A stretch of 64,000 nucleotides of DNA from Williamsia sp. (GTDB lineage Bacteria > Bacteroidota > Bacteroidia > Chitinophagales > Chitinophagaceae). This document shows positions 27,684-36,908 of the stretch, piece by piece. Under the pieces are notes generated by a model, which was not told the origin of the DNA, searched no databases, and saw nothing but the letters and a program-made list of their open reading frames with translations. Made by a program: the position numbers and the translations under genes. Position 1 is the first letter of the stretch. The number at the start of each line of letters is the position of its first letter. Where the stretch lies: contig JADCRZ010000024.1 of NCBI GenBank assembly GCA_015069695.1, positions 1 through 64,000 of the forward strand, read 5' to 3'.

Positions 27684-28517
27684 TTATAGCTTGCCGATGC
27701 GGATACCTATGTTGTAAGGAGTCTGATCCAGACCTTTTTCAAACATGCTTTGTGTGGCAAGCGAGCCATACAGGTTTACGGGCCCCAAGTGCAGCTCTGC
27801 TATATAAGAGAGCTTGTAATTCCTCAGGTCGAAATCGTCTTTTACTTTTGTTTTTCCGGTTTGACCGCTCACAATCTTCTGGCGGGATGAGTACAGGTAA
27901 CCTGCGCTGACGCCTGCGCTCAGGCCAAAAGACTTGTCGTTGTCTTTTCCGGGTCTTAAATTAAAGTTCAACATCAGGGGTACGGTCAGGTAATCAGCTG
28001 CCAGCTTGTTCTTGTGATAGCTGATATTGTCCATGTAAACAGAAGTGGGATTTTCTTTAAAGCGGATATTGCTTTCATACCTGTAATTGTTTAACTCCAG
28101 TCCCAGACCATACTTCAGGTTTACTACATGGCTTACCAGGTTCAGGCGTTGCATAAAGAACCAGATGTTAACATTCACCGATTTGCCGTTGTGCAATTTG
28201 AACCAGTCCTTGTTGCCGCCGGGCGCAAATTGCTGGGCTGCTGCGGAGGCATAATTGGTGTTGTCTGTGTAATTGTTGAAACCCAGGTCTACAATTCCCC
28301 AGTTGGTTGTAACATTAGAGGGGCGGGAATGCTTTTTCTCGATGGTTACAGTGGTTGGTGAATCATTGCCGCCGCTGTTCCTCCGTTTTTTTACAATAAT
28401 CATTGTTCCGATGCGGATGGTATCGCTTTGCTGTGTTTTGTTGGCGCTTGTATCTGTTTGGGCGAAACTGCTGCCGTACAAGCATAGGCCTGCCACTAGA
28501 AAATAGAACTTTTTCAT
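27684..28517 (-). CDS. Outer-membrane beta-barrel protein
   Basis: A 277-aa secreted protein: signal peptide (MKKFYFLVAGLCLYGSSFAQ), a short linker rich in Lys/Arg/Ser, then an eight-strand-like barrel with alternating aromatics (KYGLGLELNNYRYESNIRF, VPLMLNFNLRPGKDNDKSFGLSAGV) and an end NIGIRIGKL. It is of the OMP_b-brl_2 or PorT-like type. It follows the anti-sigma-like gene by 28 bp and the ECF sigma gene beyond, an arrangement common in Chitinophagaceae. Its transport or sensing role is unknown. Confidence 0.8.
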   Translation of the reverse strand: MKKFYFLVAGLCLYGSSFAQTDTSANKTQQSDTIRIGTMIIVKKRRNSGGNDSPTTVTIEKKHSRPSNVTTNWGIVDLGFNNYTDNTNYASAAAQQFAPGGNKDWFKLHNGKSVNVNIWFFMQRLNLVSHVVNLKYGLGLELNNYRYESNIRFKENPTSVYMDNISYHKNKLAADYLTVPLMLNFNLRPGKDNDKSFGLSAGVSAGYLYSSRQKIVSGQTGKTKVKDDFDLRNYKLSYIAELHLGPVNLYGSLATQSMFEKGLDQTPYNIGIRIGKL

Positions 28518-28545
28518 GCTGTTTTGATTTTTAATTATTCTGATG

Positions 28546-29631
28546 TTATTTGAGTGCGACTTCTACGTTGCCGATCAGGATGGTTTTTTCACCACCGTTT
28601 GATCCTGTGGCTTTGTTGATCAATCTGGAAGCTTTTCTGAATAATCCCCTGAGAGGAATTTTTTTATCCAAGGGAACATTGGTTATATAAACATCTTCTG
28701 GTTCGTCGTTGGAGGCAAAGCTGACATGGCCTCTGTTGCTTTCATCCTCCATTTCTGCTCCTGTATGTTCATTGATAAAAGCAGGTTTGTCGATGATCGG
28801 TTCCCGGGCACTTGCTATAGCAGGGTCGATCGTGTGGAGGGCAACTGTTTCCGAAGGTATTTGCCGTACGGGGCTCTTGCGTGGAGAGAGGGGACGGTAA
28901 GTTTTTTCCGTTTCTTTCTCCAGGCCTTTATCCTCCTGCGTTTCTGTAGCCTGACCGGATTGCGGAAGGTTCATTGCTATTGAACTTTCCGGTTCCCCCG
29001 TGGAAGGGAGGTCTGGAGTGATCAGAGGAGTTGTATGGTTGGGCGATTGGCTTACAACGTTTTCCGGATGTAAGGGCCTGATTTCATGACCAGGAAGTTC
29101 GCCTGCTACCTGGGGCGCAGTATCCGTAATATGGTATCCGTTCCACCACAAAGCAACCCCGATCAAAACCACGGCTGCAGCAGCCAGCCTCCACCAGGCA
29201 AACCGGACCACTTTCCTGTTTTCATACCGGTACAGCTGCTCTTTGTCCGGAAAAGAAATAGATCTATCGGGTGTGAGAACAGTTTTGTTGATCAGCTCAA
29301 ATTCCGGTTGTAGTGCAGGATGCCCGGAAACAAATCTTTCTACCCCTGCTTTTTCCTGCGTACCCAATTCTCCGTCTGCATACAGTAAAAAATACTCTTC
29401 ATAATTGGCTGTATGAATAAATGGTTCAACCTCTTGCTTCAGCAGGTTTTCCTTGCCGGGAAAAACGATCTTTTCAGGAACCATCTTATATTGCTGCAAC
29501 TGGATCAGCTCTTCCTGCAAATCCGGGTTACCGGCTGCAAATTCTTCCACCGCTGCTCTTTCCTGCATACTCAGCTCACCGTCTGTGTACAACAAGAAAT
29601 ACTCTTCGTAATTATATCTGTTGATTTGCAT
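28546..29631 (-). CDS. Anti-sigma-like membrane protein with duplicated N-terminal module
   Basis: A 361-aa protein with two tandem copies of a cytosolic module, NYEEYFLLYTDGELSMQE (residues about 6-23) and NYEEYFLLYADGELGTQE (about 76-93), each followed by ERF-like helices. One transmembrane helix follows (WWRLAAAAVVLIGVALWW, about 146-163), then a low-complexity Pro/Glu/Thr-rich periplasmic part and a final TILIGNVEVALK. The position 8 bp after an ECF sigma gene suggests that the modules bind the sigma factor. No zinc-binding His/Cys motif is seen. Anti-sigma function is inferred. Confidence 0.7.
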   Translation of the reverse strand: MQINRYNYEEYFLLYTDGELSMQERAAVEEFAAGNPDLQEELIQLQQYKMVPEKIVFPGKENLLKQEVEPFIHTANYEEYFLLYADGELGTQEKAGVERFVSGHPALQPEFELINKTVLTPDRSISFPDKEQLYRYENRKVVRFAWWRLAAAAVVLIGVALWWNGYHITDTAPQVAGELPGHEIRPLHPENVVSQSPNHTTPLITPDLPSTGEPESSIAMNLPQSGQATETQEDKGLEKETEKTYRPLSPRKSPVRQIPSETVALHTIDPAIASAREPIIDKPAFINEHTGAEMEDESNRGHVSFASNDEPEDVYITNVPLDKKIPLRGLFRKASRLINKATGSNGGEKTILIGNVEVALK

Positions 29632-29639
29632 GATTGTCT

Positions 29640-30125
29640 TTATAATACATTCTCCGGTTTCACGAGGTAGTTCTTCAGTTGCAAGCGCGCCCGGTGCAGG
29701 TACACCTTTACCTGGCTTTCGTTCAAACCACTGATCTGGCCGATCTCCTCGTATGAATAGCCTTCATAGTCTTTTAACAGCACGAGCGAACGTTGTGTAT
29801 GGTTCAGGGTGGCCAGCGCCTGCTCCAGTACTTTTTTCAGGTTGTTGACCGGTTTGTGGCTCACACTGGCTGCTTCGTTAAACTCATCTTTCAGCTGAAC
29901 CCTTTTTGCTTTGCGTAAAAAATCGATCATATTGTGATAAGCTACGGTAAACAAGTACGATTTGCTTTTTTCGTTGTTCACTTCTTCTCTGCAGCGCCAC
30001 AACTTTTCAAATGCACTTTGTACGATGTCTTTGGCATCCTCCTCATTGCGGATGCTTTTTACGATAAAGCGATACACGTTGTCGGCCCATTTTTCAACAC
30101 ATTCGTTGTATTCTTTTTCAGTCAT
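29640..30125 (-). CDS. ECF RNA polymerase sigma factor
   Basis: A 161-aa sigma-70 family ECF factor. Region 2 (residues about 8-75) includes DAKDIVQSAFEKLWR, the -10 recognition helix; region 4 (about 100-155) has the helix-turn-helix LKDYEGYSYEEIGQISGLNESQVKVYLHRAR. First gene of a three-gene set with a membrane anti-sigma-like protein and an outer-membrane barrel. It is not linked to a SusC/D pair, so nutrient-sensing control through FecR is not indicated. Confidence 0.92.
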   Translation of the reverse strand: MTEKEYNECVEKWADNVYRFIVKSIRNEEDAKDIVQSAFEKLWRCREEVNNEKSKSYLFTVAYHNMIDFLRKAKRVQLKDEFNEAASVSHKPVNNLKKVLEQALATLNHTQRSLVLLKDYEGYSYEEIGQISGLNESQVKVYLHRARLQLKNYLVKPENVL

Positions 30126-30226
30126 GAGCAGGTTAGTCTAAAATTATGTTCCTTGTATCAGTTTTACGTTCGTCGTTCAAGAATGTTACAAAACAAAAAA
30201 CTTTTTTCATGAAAAAGGGTTTATTT

Positions 30227-30257
30227 AAAAAAAAGAACCAGCTGGTGGCTGGCTCTT
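30227..30257 (-). terminator. Terminator downstream of the 67-aa gene
   Basis: On the minus strand a 10-bp stem (AAGAGCCAGC with GCTGGTTCTT, one mismatch; 30233-30257) is followed by a run of eight T. Confidence 0.7.
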
Positions 30258-30283
30258 GTAATAAATTCTTTCTGTGCATGTAG

Positions 30284-30487
30284 TTATCTCAGGGAAAGCA
30301 GGTGTCTGGAAAGTGACCGCCAGATCATAAGTTCGCTGCGGGGCCTTTTTTCACTGCTGCTGTTTTTCGGCTCCGTATTCTGGGCATCCTCCCGCGGGGG
30401 TGTGTTTACATAAGAGGCCGTGAGAAGAATAGCCAACAAAACAGTGACAATCAGGGGAAAAAGCCGGGGTAAGATTCTCTGTGTCAT
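30284..30487 (-). CDS. Small single-helix membrane protein
   Basis: A 67-aa protein with one transmembrane or signal-anchor segment (LFPLIVTVLLAILLTASYV, residues about 9-28), a Pro/Glu/Ser-rich linker and a conserved-looking C-terminal motif MIWRSLSRHLLSLR. I recall similar short proteins ending in W-x-S-L-S-R-H-L-L in Chitinophagaceae, without known function. It has its own terminator and no close co-directional partner. Confidence 0.6.
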   Translation of the reverse strand: MTQRILPRLFPLIVTVLLAILLTASYVNTPPREDAQNTEPKNSSSEKRPRSELMIWRSLSRHLLSLR

Positions 30488-30606
30488 CTATATTGAATTG
30501 TAAGTGTACAAAAGTGGAAAACAGTATGCGACAGGGTTAAAAGCGCTGCTTTTATTCAATATGGGACGAAGTTAAAAATAAAATGTTACAGGTAAGGCTG
30601 AGTTTT

Positions 30607-30614
30607 TATTTTTG
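30607..30614 (+). promoter_or_regulatory. Likely -7 element of kbl
   Basis: TATTTTTG is a perfect TAnnTTTG match about 50 bp before the kbl ATG. The -33 side has only a weak TGTT at the right distance, so this is a moderate call. Confidence 0.4.
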
Positions 30615-30664
30615 GGTTCCCGGACCTGAAGACCGTTTGCCTTTATCAACGACAAAACCACGCT

Positions 30665-31870
30665 ATGAACGAACAATTTGTAAACCGGATCGGTGCTGAA
30701 CTAAAAGAGATTGAAGCTGCAGGATTGTTTAAACAGGAACGCATCATTACCAGCGAGCAAGGTCCTGAAATCCAGGTAAATGGAAGAAAGGTTTTGAATT
30801 TCTGCGCAAATAATTATCTGGGCCTCTCTTCTCATCCACGCGTAATAGAAGCTGCGCACAAGGCCCTGGACAGGCATGGCTACGGCATGAGCAGCGTGCG
30901 TTTTATCTGCGGAACGCAGGACATCCACAAAGAGCTGGAACAAAAGATTGCCCGCTTTCTGGGAACAGAAGATACGATCTTATATGCAGCTGCCTTCGAT
31001 GCCAACGGCGGTGTGTTCGAACCTCTTTTCAACGAACAGGATGCGATTATCTCTGATGCCCTCAACCACGCTTCTATTATTGATGGAGTCCGGCTTTGCA
31101 AAGCACAGCGCTACCGCTACGAGCACAACAATATGAACGACCTGGAAGCAAAACTGCAGGAAAGCCAGGGATGCAGAAGCCGGATCATTGTTACAGACGG
31201 CTCGTTCAGCATGGATGGTACCATTGCACAGCTTGATAAGATCTGTGACTTGGCCGAACGCTACGATGCAATTGTAATGAGCGATGAATCGCATTCATCG
31301 GGTTTTATCGGAAAAACGGGCCGTGGCACGCATGAATACCGGGGGGTGATGAACAAGATCGACCTTATTACCGGAACGCTGGGCAAGGCCCTCGGAGGCG
31401 CCAGTGGCGGCTTTACCAGTGGCAGAAAAGAAATCATTGAAATGTTGCGCCAGCGCTCAAGGCCTTACTTGTTCTCCAACACGCTGGCACCTTCTATTGT
31501 GGGTGCTTCTATTGCTGTGCTGGACATGCTTACAGAGACCACCGAACTCAGAGACAAGCTGGAAAGAAATACCCGCCAGTTCCGTGATCAGATGACCGAA
31601 GCCGGCTTTGACATCAAACCGGGCGATCACCCTATTGTACCCATCATGCTTTATGATGCAGTGACGGCACAAAATATGGCAGCCGAGCTGCTGAAAGAAG
31701 GGGTGTATGTGATCGGATTTTTCTTTCCGGTAGTACCGAAAGGACAGGCCAGGATCCGTGTGCAGCTGAGTGCTGCCCATGAGCCGGAGCATATTGACAA
31801 GGCTGTTGCTTCCTTTGTCAAGGTAGGGCAGGCTTTGGGTGTACTCGATACAGCAGTTAAGTCCAACTAA
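30665..31870 (+). CDS. kbl: 2-amino-3-ketobutyrate CoA ligase (glycine C-acetyltransferase)
   Basis: A 401-aa PLP enzyme that cleaves 2-amino-3-ketobutyrate with CoA to glycine and acetyl-CoA in threonine breakdown. Features: substrate region NFCANNYLGLSSHP near 40-53, SDALNHASIIDGVRL, DGSFSMDGTIAQLD, DESHSSGFIGKTGRGT and the PLP lysine in ITGTLGKALGGASGGFT. The usual partner threonine dehydrogenase is not adjacent. A related serine palmitoyltransferase-like role in sphingolipid synthesis is less likely because the N-terminus and length fit Kbl closely. Confidence 0.93.
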   Translation: MNEQFVNRIGAELKEIEAAGLFKQERIITSEQGPEIQVNGRKVLNFCANNYLGLSSHPRVIEAAHKALDRHGYGMSSVRFICGTQDIHKELEQKIARFLGTEDTILYAAAFDANGGVFEPLFNEQDAIISDALNHASIIDGVRLCKAQRYRYEHNNMNDLEAKLQESQGCRSRIIVTDGSFSMDGTIAQLDKICDLAERYDAIVMSDESHSSGFIGKTGRGTHEYRGVMNKIDLITGTLGKALGGASGGFTSGRKEIIEMLRQRSRPYLFSNTLAPSIVGASIAVLDMLTETTELRDKLERNTRQFRDQMTEAGFDIKPGDHPIVPIMLYDAVTAQNMAAELLKEGVYVIGFFFPVVPKGQARIRVQLSAAHEPEHIDKAVASFVKVGQALGVLDTAVKSN

Positions 31871-32179
31871 CAAACAATTAACAAAAAATATCCTGTAATG
31901 AGCCGATCTGGTTGGCTTTATAAAAACAGGGTGCGCTAAATTTGCTTTTCTTTTATATAACTAACTATTTCTTTAAAGGCAATGCTTCATCCATCTATTT
32001 TTTAATTCCACTACCCATTTGTCTTTTCATCTATCACTGAGAAATTTTTATAATTTGTTTCAGGTTGATGATGTTTTATAAATTGAACTGGTTCGTAAAT
32101 ATTTTGCAGCAATTTCACTGGAACAATAGTCTAGGTTAATAGGCCTTCCAACTAAGCACATCTTTATTTAAATAAATCA
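31871..32179 (+). promoter_or_regulatory. Leader region of susC with probable promoter
   Basis: A 309-bp gap with no gene. TTG (31912-31914) and TAAATTTG (31937-31944, a perfect TAnnTTTG) form a likely promoter, although the 22-bp spacing is slightly long. It predicts a 5' leader of about 230 bases ahead of susC, long enough for post-transcriptional control; no clear hairpin-T run was seen in it. Confidence 0.45.
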
Positions 32180-35100
32180 ATGCACATGAGAAAACTCATA
32201 TTTCTATTGCTGGGATTGCTATTCCTACGAGGAGAGATTTTTGCACAGAACCGGGTGGTAACCGGGAGGGTGACTGACTCAGCAGGAAACCCGGTGGCAA
32301 ATGCCTCTGTTATGATCAGGGGAAGCAGTAAAGGTACAACAACAGGTACAGATGGAAACTTCTCGCTCACAGTTCCATCAAATGTACGCACTTTATCATT
32401 TTCATCTGTCGGGTATGCCAACCGTGATGTAAGCATTGGTAACCAGTCTTCTTTGGTGATAGCCCTGACAGCGCAAGCAGGGGCCGGACTGGAAGAAGTG
32501 GTGGTTACAGCTTACGGCGGTACAAGAAGAAGGGCCTTCACGGGGACTGCTTCCACCATTAACGCAGAAAAATTCAAGGATCTGCAAGTTTCAACGATTA
32601 CAGGTGTGCTTCAGGGAAATGCAAGCGGTGTACTGGCCGTCAGCTCAAACGGACAGCCGGGTGAAAGTCCGACCATCCGGGTAAGGGGTATCGGTTCAGT
32701 GAACGCCTCTGCCGATCCGCTGATCGTTGTGGACGGAGCTCAGTACGGGGGTAATATCAACAACATCAATCCAAACGATATAGAAAGCATTACGGTGTTA
32801 AAGGATGCGTCCTCTACAGCACTGTATGGATCAAGGGCTGCCAATGGCGTGATCCAGATCACCACTAAAACCGGCAGAGGTACACCCAAGGTTTCTATCT
32901 CGGCGCTCACAGGTTTTTCTACACGCGCTGTTAGCGACTACGACTATGTGAATTCCAACCAGATCTATGAGTTAACATGGGAAGCGCTGCGGAACCAGGC
33001 ACTGGTCACCCCAACGCTCATCACTTCCACCGGCTCTACATCGGCTGAAGATTATGCCAGCAAAACCGTGGTAGCTACCCTGGTGTACAATCCTTTCAAG
33101 CTGGCACAACCAGTTGCTGCGAATGGAAAGATCGTACCCAATACGCCTTTGCTGTGGAATGAAAACTGGGCCAACGACCTGTTGCAAACCGGTGTAAGAA
33201 AAGACGTCAATGCCTCCGTATCAGGCGGTACCGACAAAAGCCGGTACTTTATTTCTGGTGGTTACCTGGATGACCAGGGTATTGCCGTTGAATCAAAATT
33301 CAAACGCTACACCGGCCGGTTGAAAATAGACAATAAATTGAAAGATTGGCTCACTGTAGGGCTGAATACCAACTTAGCTTATTCTACACAGAATTATCCT
33401 GCACAGGGTGGTAGCGCCTACTCCAATGTGATTGGATGGATCAGGGGTGCATCCAGTATCTTCCCGCAATACCTGGTTGATCCTGCAACCGGAAGCTATC
33501 TCCTGGATGCAAACGGGCAGAAACAGTACGACTTTGGTAACAACGGACCGCTGGTACGTCCCTACGGCAAGGGCTCCAATCCTGCAGGTACCACTTCGTT
33601 GAACCCGACTTCTTATACCCGCAACATCACGTCAACAAATGCGTACGCAGAAATTGAATTTACAAAAGGGCTGAAATTAAGATCGCAATACGCACTTGAC
33701 CTCAACCAGATCGGACAGAATACCTATTACAACCCGTTTGTGGGTGATGGATCTGCCTATGGTGGAAGAAGCTACAAGTCAAGGAACAACAGCACCACGC
33801 AGACGTTTACAAATACACTGACGTATGACAGAACCCTTGGTTCCAATCATCACCTCAATGCGCTGGTTGGGCAGGAAGCGTATAAATTCCATGAAAGTGA
33901 TGTGGCTGCAGAAGCCCGCGGCTTTACCTTTCCCAACGTAACCGAGCTTTCTTACGGCAGCACGCCTTTCACGTCTACTTCTTCTTCCTATGATGACAGG
34001 TTAACGAGCTACTTCGGCCGGTTGAACTACGACTTCTCCGACAAATACCACCTGTCGCTTTCCCTGAGAAGAGATGGCTCTACCCGCTTTGCCGACTCCG
34101 TAAGATGGGGAACTTTTTATTCTGTAGGCGGTGCCTGGAACATCAACAAAGAAAGCTTCTTTAACAACATCACCTTCTTCAACGACCTGAAACTAAGGGC
34201 TAGCTATGGTACCACCGGTAACCAGGCGCTCACTTCTTACTTCCCTTATTTGGGTGGCTACAGCTCAGGCGCCAATATCGCAGGTTACAGCGGTTCAACT
34301 ATCTCCAGCGCTACCAATGGGGCCCTCACATGGGAAACCCAGAAGACGCTTGACCTGGGATTGGACTATAGCATCCTCAAGAACAGGATCTCGGGTTCGG
34401 TAACTTACTTTACCCGTACCTCAGACAAACTGCAGTTTAACAGGCCGCTGCCTCCTTCATCCGGATTGAACGGGGTGAACGACAACATTGGTTCAGTAAA
34501 GAACTACGGCGTGGAAATAGACCTGAACACAGTAAACATAAGAACAAGAAACTTCCAATGGTCTACTTCCATCAACCTGAGCCATATAAAGAACAAGATC
34601 ACTTCTCTTCCCCAGGCTTCTATTGCAGGATCCAATTTCAGCAACCTGATCGTTGGAGAAAGCCTTTATAATTTCTACATCCGCGAATACGCAGGTGTTG
34701 ATAAAGCAGATGGAAGACCCCTCTGGTACATAGACAAGACAGATGCAGCCGGAAAAGTGACCAGGGATACCACGCATACATACAGTGCTGCTACAAGGTA
34801 TTACAAAGGAACAGCGCTGCCCGATTGGACAGGCGGTTTTACCAATACCGTGCGTTTCCAGAATTTTGATTTTACTGTACTGGTTTCATTCAGCCTGGGC
34901 GGCTTGATCTATGATGCAGACTATGCCGGGTTGATGTACGAAACCGTCGGAAACCAACCGGGTGTGAACTGGAACACAGACATACTTGGCAGATGGCAAA
35001 GCACTACCAATCCCGGAGATGGAAAAACCCCGAAGCTGACAACAACTACTGACTACCAGGGTAATTCATCTTCTACGCGTTTTCTCTTTAACGACAGCTA

Positions 35101-35317
35101 TGCCCGTGTGAGAAACGTTACATTGGGTTATCATATACCCAGCTCAATTCTGGAAAGAGCAAAAATTTCCAATGCAAGATTTTATGTAGACTGGCAGAAT
35201 CCTTTCACCTTCTTCGGACGCAAAGGATTGGATCCGGAAGCTGGTGTTGCCAGCGTAACCAGCAATACATCTGCTGTTTACAAAACAATCTCTGCCGGAG
35301 TAAACTTTGATTTCTAA
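32180..35317 (+). CDS. SusC/RagA-type TonB-dependent outer-membrane transporter
   Basis: A 1045-aa TonB-linked receptor. Signal peptide (RKLIFLLLGLLFLRGEIFAQ; ATG at 32180 or 32186), carboxypeptidase-like N-terminal domain (VTGRVTDSAGNPVANASVM, residues about 25-100), TonB-box/plug (LEEVVVTAYG; VRGIGSVNASADPLIVVDG; VLKDASSTALYGSRAANGV) and a large barrel ending SAGVNFDF. It pairs with the SusD-like lipoprotein 25 bp downstream to form a pedal-bin importer. No glycosidase, peptidase or sensor is adjacent, so the substrate cannot be named. Confidence 0.95.
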   Translation: MHMRKLIFLLLGLLFLRGEIFAQNRVVTGRVTDSAGNPVANASVMIRGSSKGTTTGTDGNFSLTVPSNVRTLSFSSVGYANRDVSIGNQSSLVIALTAQAGAGLEEVVVTAYGGTRRRAFTGTASTINAEKFKDLQVSTITGVLQGNASGVLAVSSNGQPGESPTIRVRGIGSVNASADPLIVVDGAQYGGNINNINPNDIESITVLKDASSTALYGSRAANGVIQITTKTGRGTPKVSISALTGFSTRAVSDYDYVNSNQIYELTWEALRNQALVTPTLITSTGSTSAEDYASKTVVATLVYNPFKLAQPVAANGKIVPNTPLLWNENWANDLLQTGVRKDVNASVSGGTDKSRYFISGGYLDDQGIAVESKFKRYTGRLKIDNKLKDWLTVGLNTNLAYSTQNYPAQGGSAYSNVIGWIRGASSIFPQYLVDPATGSYLLDANGQKQYDFGNNGPLVRPYGKGSNPAGTTSLNPTSYTRNITSTNAYAEIEFTKGLKLRSQYALDLNQIGQNTYYNPFVGDGSAYGGRSYKSRNNSTTQTFTNTLTYDRTLGSNHHLNALVGQEAYKFHESDVAAEARGFTFPNVTELSYGSTPFTSTSSSYDDRLTSYFGRLNYDFSDKYHLSLSLRRDGSTRFADSVRWGTFYSVGGAWNINKESFFNNITFFNDLKLRASYGTTGNQALTSYFPYLGGYSSGANIAGYSGSTISSATNGALTWETQKTLDLGLDYSILKNRISGSVTYFTRTSDKLQFNRPLPPSSGLNGVNDNIGSVKNYGVEIDLNTVNIRTRNFQWSTSINLSHIKNKITSLPQASIAGSNFSNLIVGESLYNFYIREYAGVDKADGRPLWYIDKTDAAGKVTRDTTHTYSAATRYYKGTALPDWTGGFTNTVRFQNFDFTVLVSFSLGGLIYDADYAGLMYETVGNQPGVNWNTDILGRWQSTTNPGDGKTPKLTTTTDYQGNSSSTRFLFNDSYARVRNVTLGYHIPSSILERAKISNARFYVDWQNPFTFFGRKGLDPEAGVASVTSNTSAVYKTISAGVNFDF

Positions 35318-35342
35318 CTGCAACTACTAAAAAAAAGTATAA

Positions 35343-36824
35343 ATGAAACGGAACAATATAGCAATTCTATGTGCAGGCGTGCTCCTATTTGCTTCGTGCA
35401 AGAAAGACTTCCTGGAAGAGGTAAAGCCGGCTGCAGGAACCATTACCGAGGACGTAATTTTCGATTCCAAATTAGGGGTCGACAATGCGCTGACCGGCAT
35501 CTATTATATCATGAGGAACTATGTTTCAGGCCAACAGAATATGTATGGCTGGAAAACGGTTCAACTCAATTTCGATATGCGGGGGAACGATCTGATCTCC
35601 GACCCATCAAACTGGTGGTTGTATGAGAACAACTGGACCGACAACACGTATGGCAGGATCACAACAGCTGCCCGCAATGCACAGATCTGGAACCTGTGCT
35701 ACAAGGTGATCAACAATGCCAATGCCGTGATCAAGAACACGCCCAATCTTTCTGAAGCACAGGCTACAAAAGACCAGCTCATCGGAGAAGCCAGGGCCCT
35801 GAGAGGATGGGGATATTTTCAGCTGGCACGCATTTACCAGTTTGCTTTTGCCAAGGATTCCACTGCACCCGGTGTTCCCATCTACACCGAACCAGCTACG
35901 CCCGCAAGCACCGGAAGTCCGCGTGCACCGCTTAACGTAGTCTACAACCTCATCACCAGCGACCTGGAAAATGCTGTGGCAACCATGACCACAACCAGGG
36001 TCGACAAATACCGGTTCAACAAAAATGTTGTGCAGGGTTTGCTGGCAGAAGTTTACCAGGAAATGGCAACCGGAAACACTGCATACTGGGCCAAGGCCAT
36101 CAGCAATGCCCAGGCAGCACGCACAGGCTTTCCGCTCATGAGCGCTACAGATTACAAAGCTGGCTTTAACAGCGTGGCTGTAAACGAATGGATGTGGGGA
36201 CTTCAGTTCAACGCTTCCCAGTCGCTTTCCTTTGCTTCCTTTTTTGGTTATATAGAGCCTACCAACACGCCCAATACCAGCTTCAAGGCACGTTATAATG
36301 ACATCTACGTAAACACCAGTTTTGTAAACCTGTTTTCTGCGACCGATGCCAGAAACGTATTTAAAGCTGCACCCAGCCAGAGCGCTTCTCTGCCCTGGAA
36401 AAAATGGGTGACCACCAAGTTCCAGGACAACGCGACCCAGACCGGTGATTTTGTTATGATGCGTTCTGCAGAAATGTACCTGATCGAAGCAGAAGGACTG
36501 GCACAAAACAACCTGTTGGACTCGGCCAAGAATGTCTTGTTCACTTTGCAAAAGCAAAGAGACCCCAGCGCTGTAAAATCTGGTGCTGCCACAAAGGCTG
36601 CGCTGGTCAACGAGATCCTGGTTGAGCGCCGCAAAGAGCTGTATGCTGAAATGGGTGTTCAGTATTTTGACCTCAAACGCTACCAACAGCCCCTGGTTCG
36701 TGATGGCAACCAATGGAGTGTGCTGAACATTCCGGCAACTGATAACAGGTGGAGATGGCAGCTGCCACAAACAGAGATGGATGCGAACAAGGCACTAACA
36801 GCTGCTGATCAAAATCCGCTCTAA
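35343..36824 (+). CDS. RagB/SusD-type surface nutrient-binding lipoprotein
   Basis: A 493-aa lipoprotein with signal and lipobox (ILCAGVLLFASCKKDF, lipidated Cys near 19). The SusD helical scaffold is recognisable: QLIGEARALRGWGYFQLARIYQF near residues 140-162 and the C-terminal VNEILVERRKELYAEMGVQYFDLKRY. It caps the SusC barrel on the cell surface. Co-transcribed with susC and closed by a strong bidirectional terminator. Confidence 0.95.
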   Translation: MKRNNIAILCAGVLLFASCKKDFLEEVKPAAGTITEDVIFDSKLGVDNALTGIYYIMRNYVSGQQNMYGWKTVQLNFDMRGNDLISDPSNWWLYENNWTDNTYGRITTAARNAQIWNLCYKVINNANAVIKNTPNLSEAQATKDQLIGEARALRGWGYFQLARIYQFAFAKDSTAPGVPIYTEPATPASTGSPRAPLNVVYNLITSDLENAVATMTTTRVDKYRFNKNVVQGLLAEVYQEMATGNTAYWAKAISNAQAARTGFPLMSATDYKAGFNSVAVNEWMWGLQFNASQSLSFASFFGYIEPTNTPNTSFKARYNDIYVNTSFVNLFSATDARNVFKAAPSQSASLPWKKWVTTKFQDNATQTGDFVMMRSAEMYLIEAEGLAQNNLLDSAKNVLFTLQKQRDPSAVKSGAATKAALVNEILVERRKELYAEMGVQYFDLKRYQQPLVRDGNQWSVLNIPATDNRWRWQLPQTEMDANKALTAADQNPL

Positions 36825-36851
36825 TCTATTATTACTTCTCACAGTCTTTAT

Positions 36852-36883
36852 AAAAAAGCTGCCTCTTACGGGGCAGCTTTTTT
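36852..36883. terminator. Bidirectional terminator between susD and tlpA-like gene
   Basis: AAAAAAGCTGCC (36852-36863) pairs perfectly with GGCAGCTTTTTT (36872-36883) around an 8-base loop; the flanking A and T runs serve both strands. Confidence 0.88.
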
Positions 36884-36908
36884 ATTGAGGGGTTTAACAA
36901 CACGGGGA

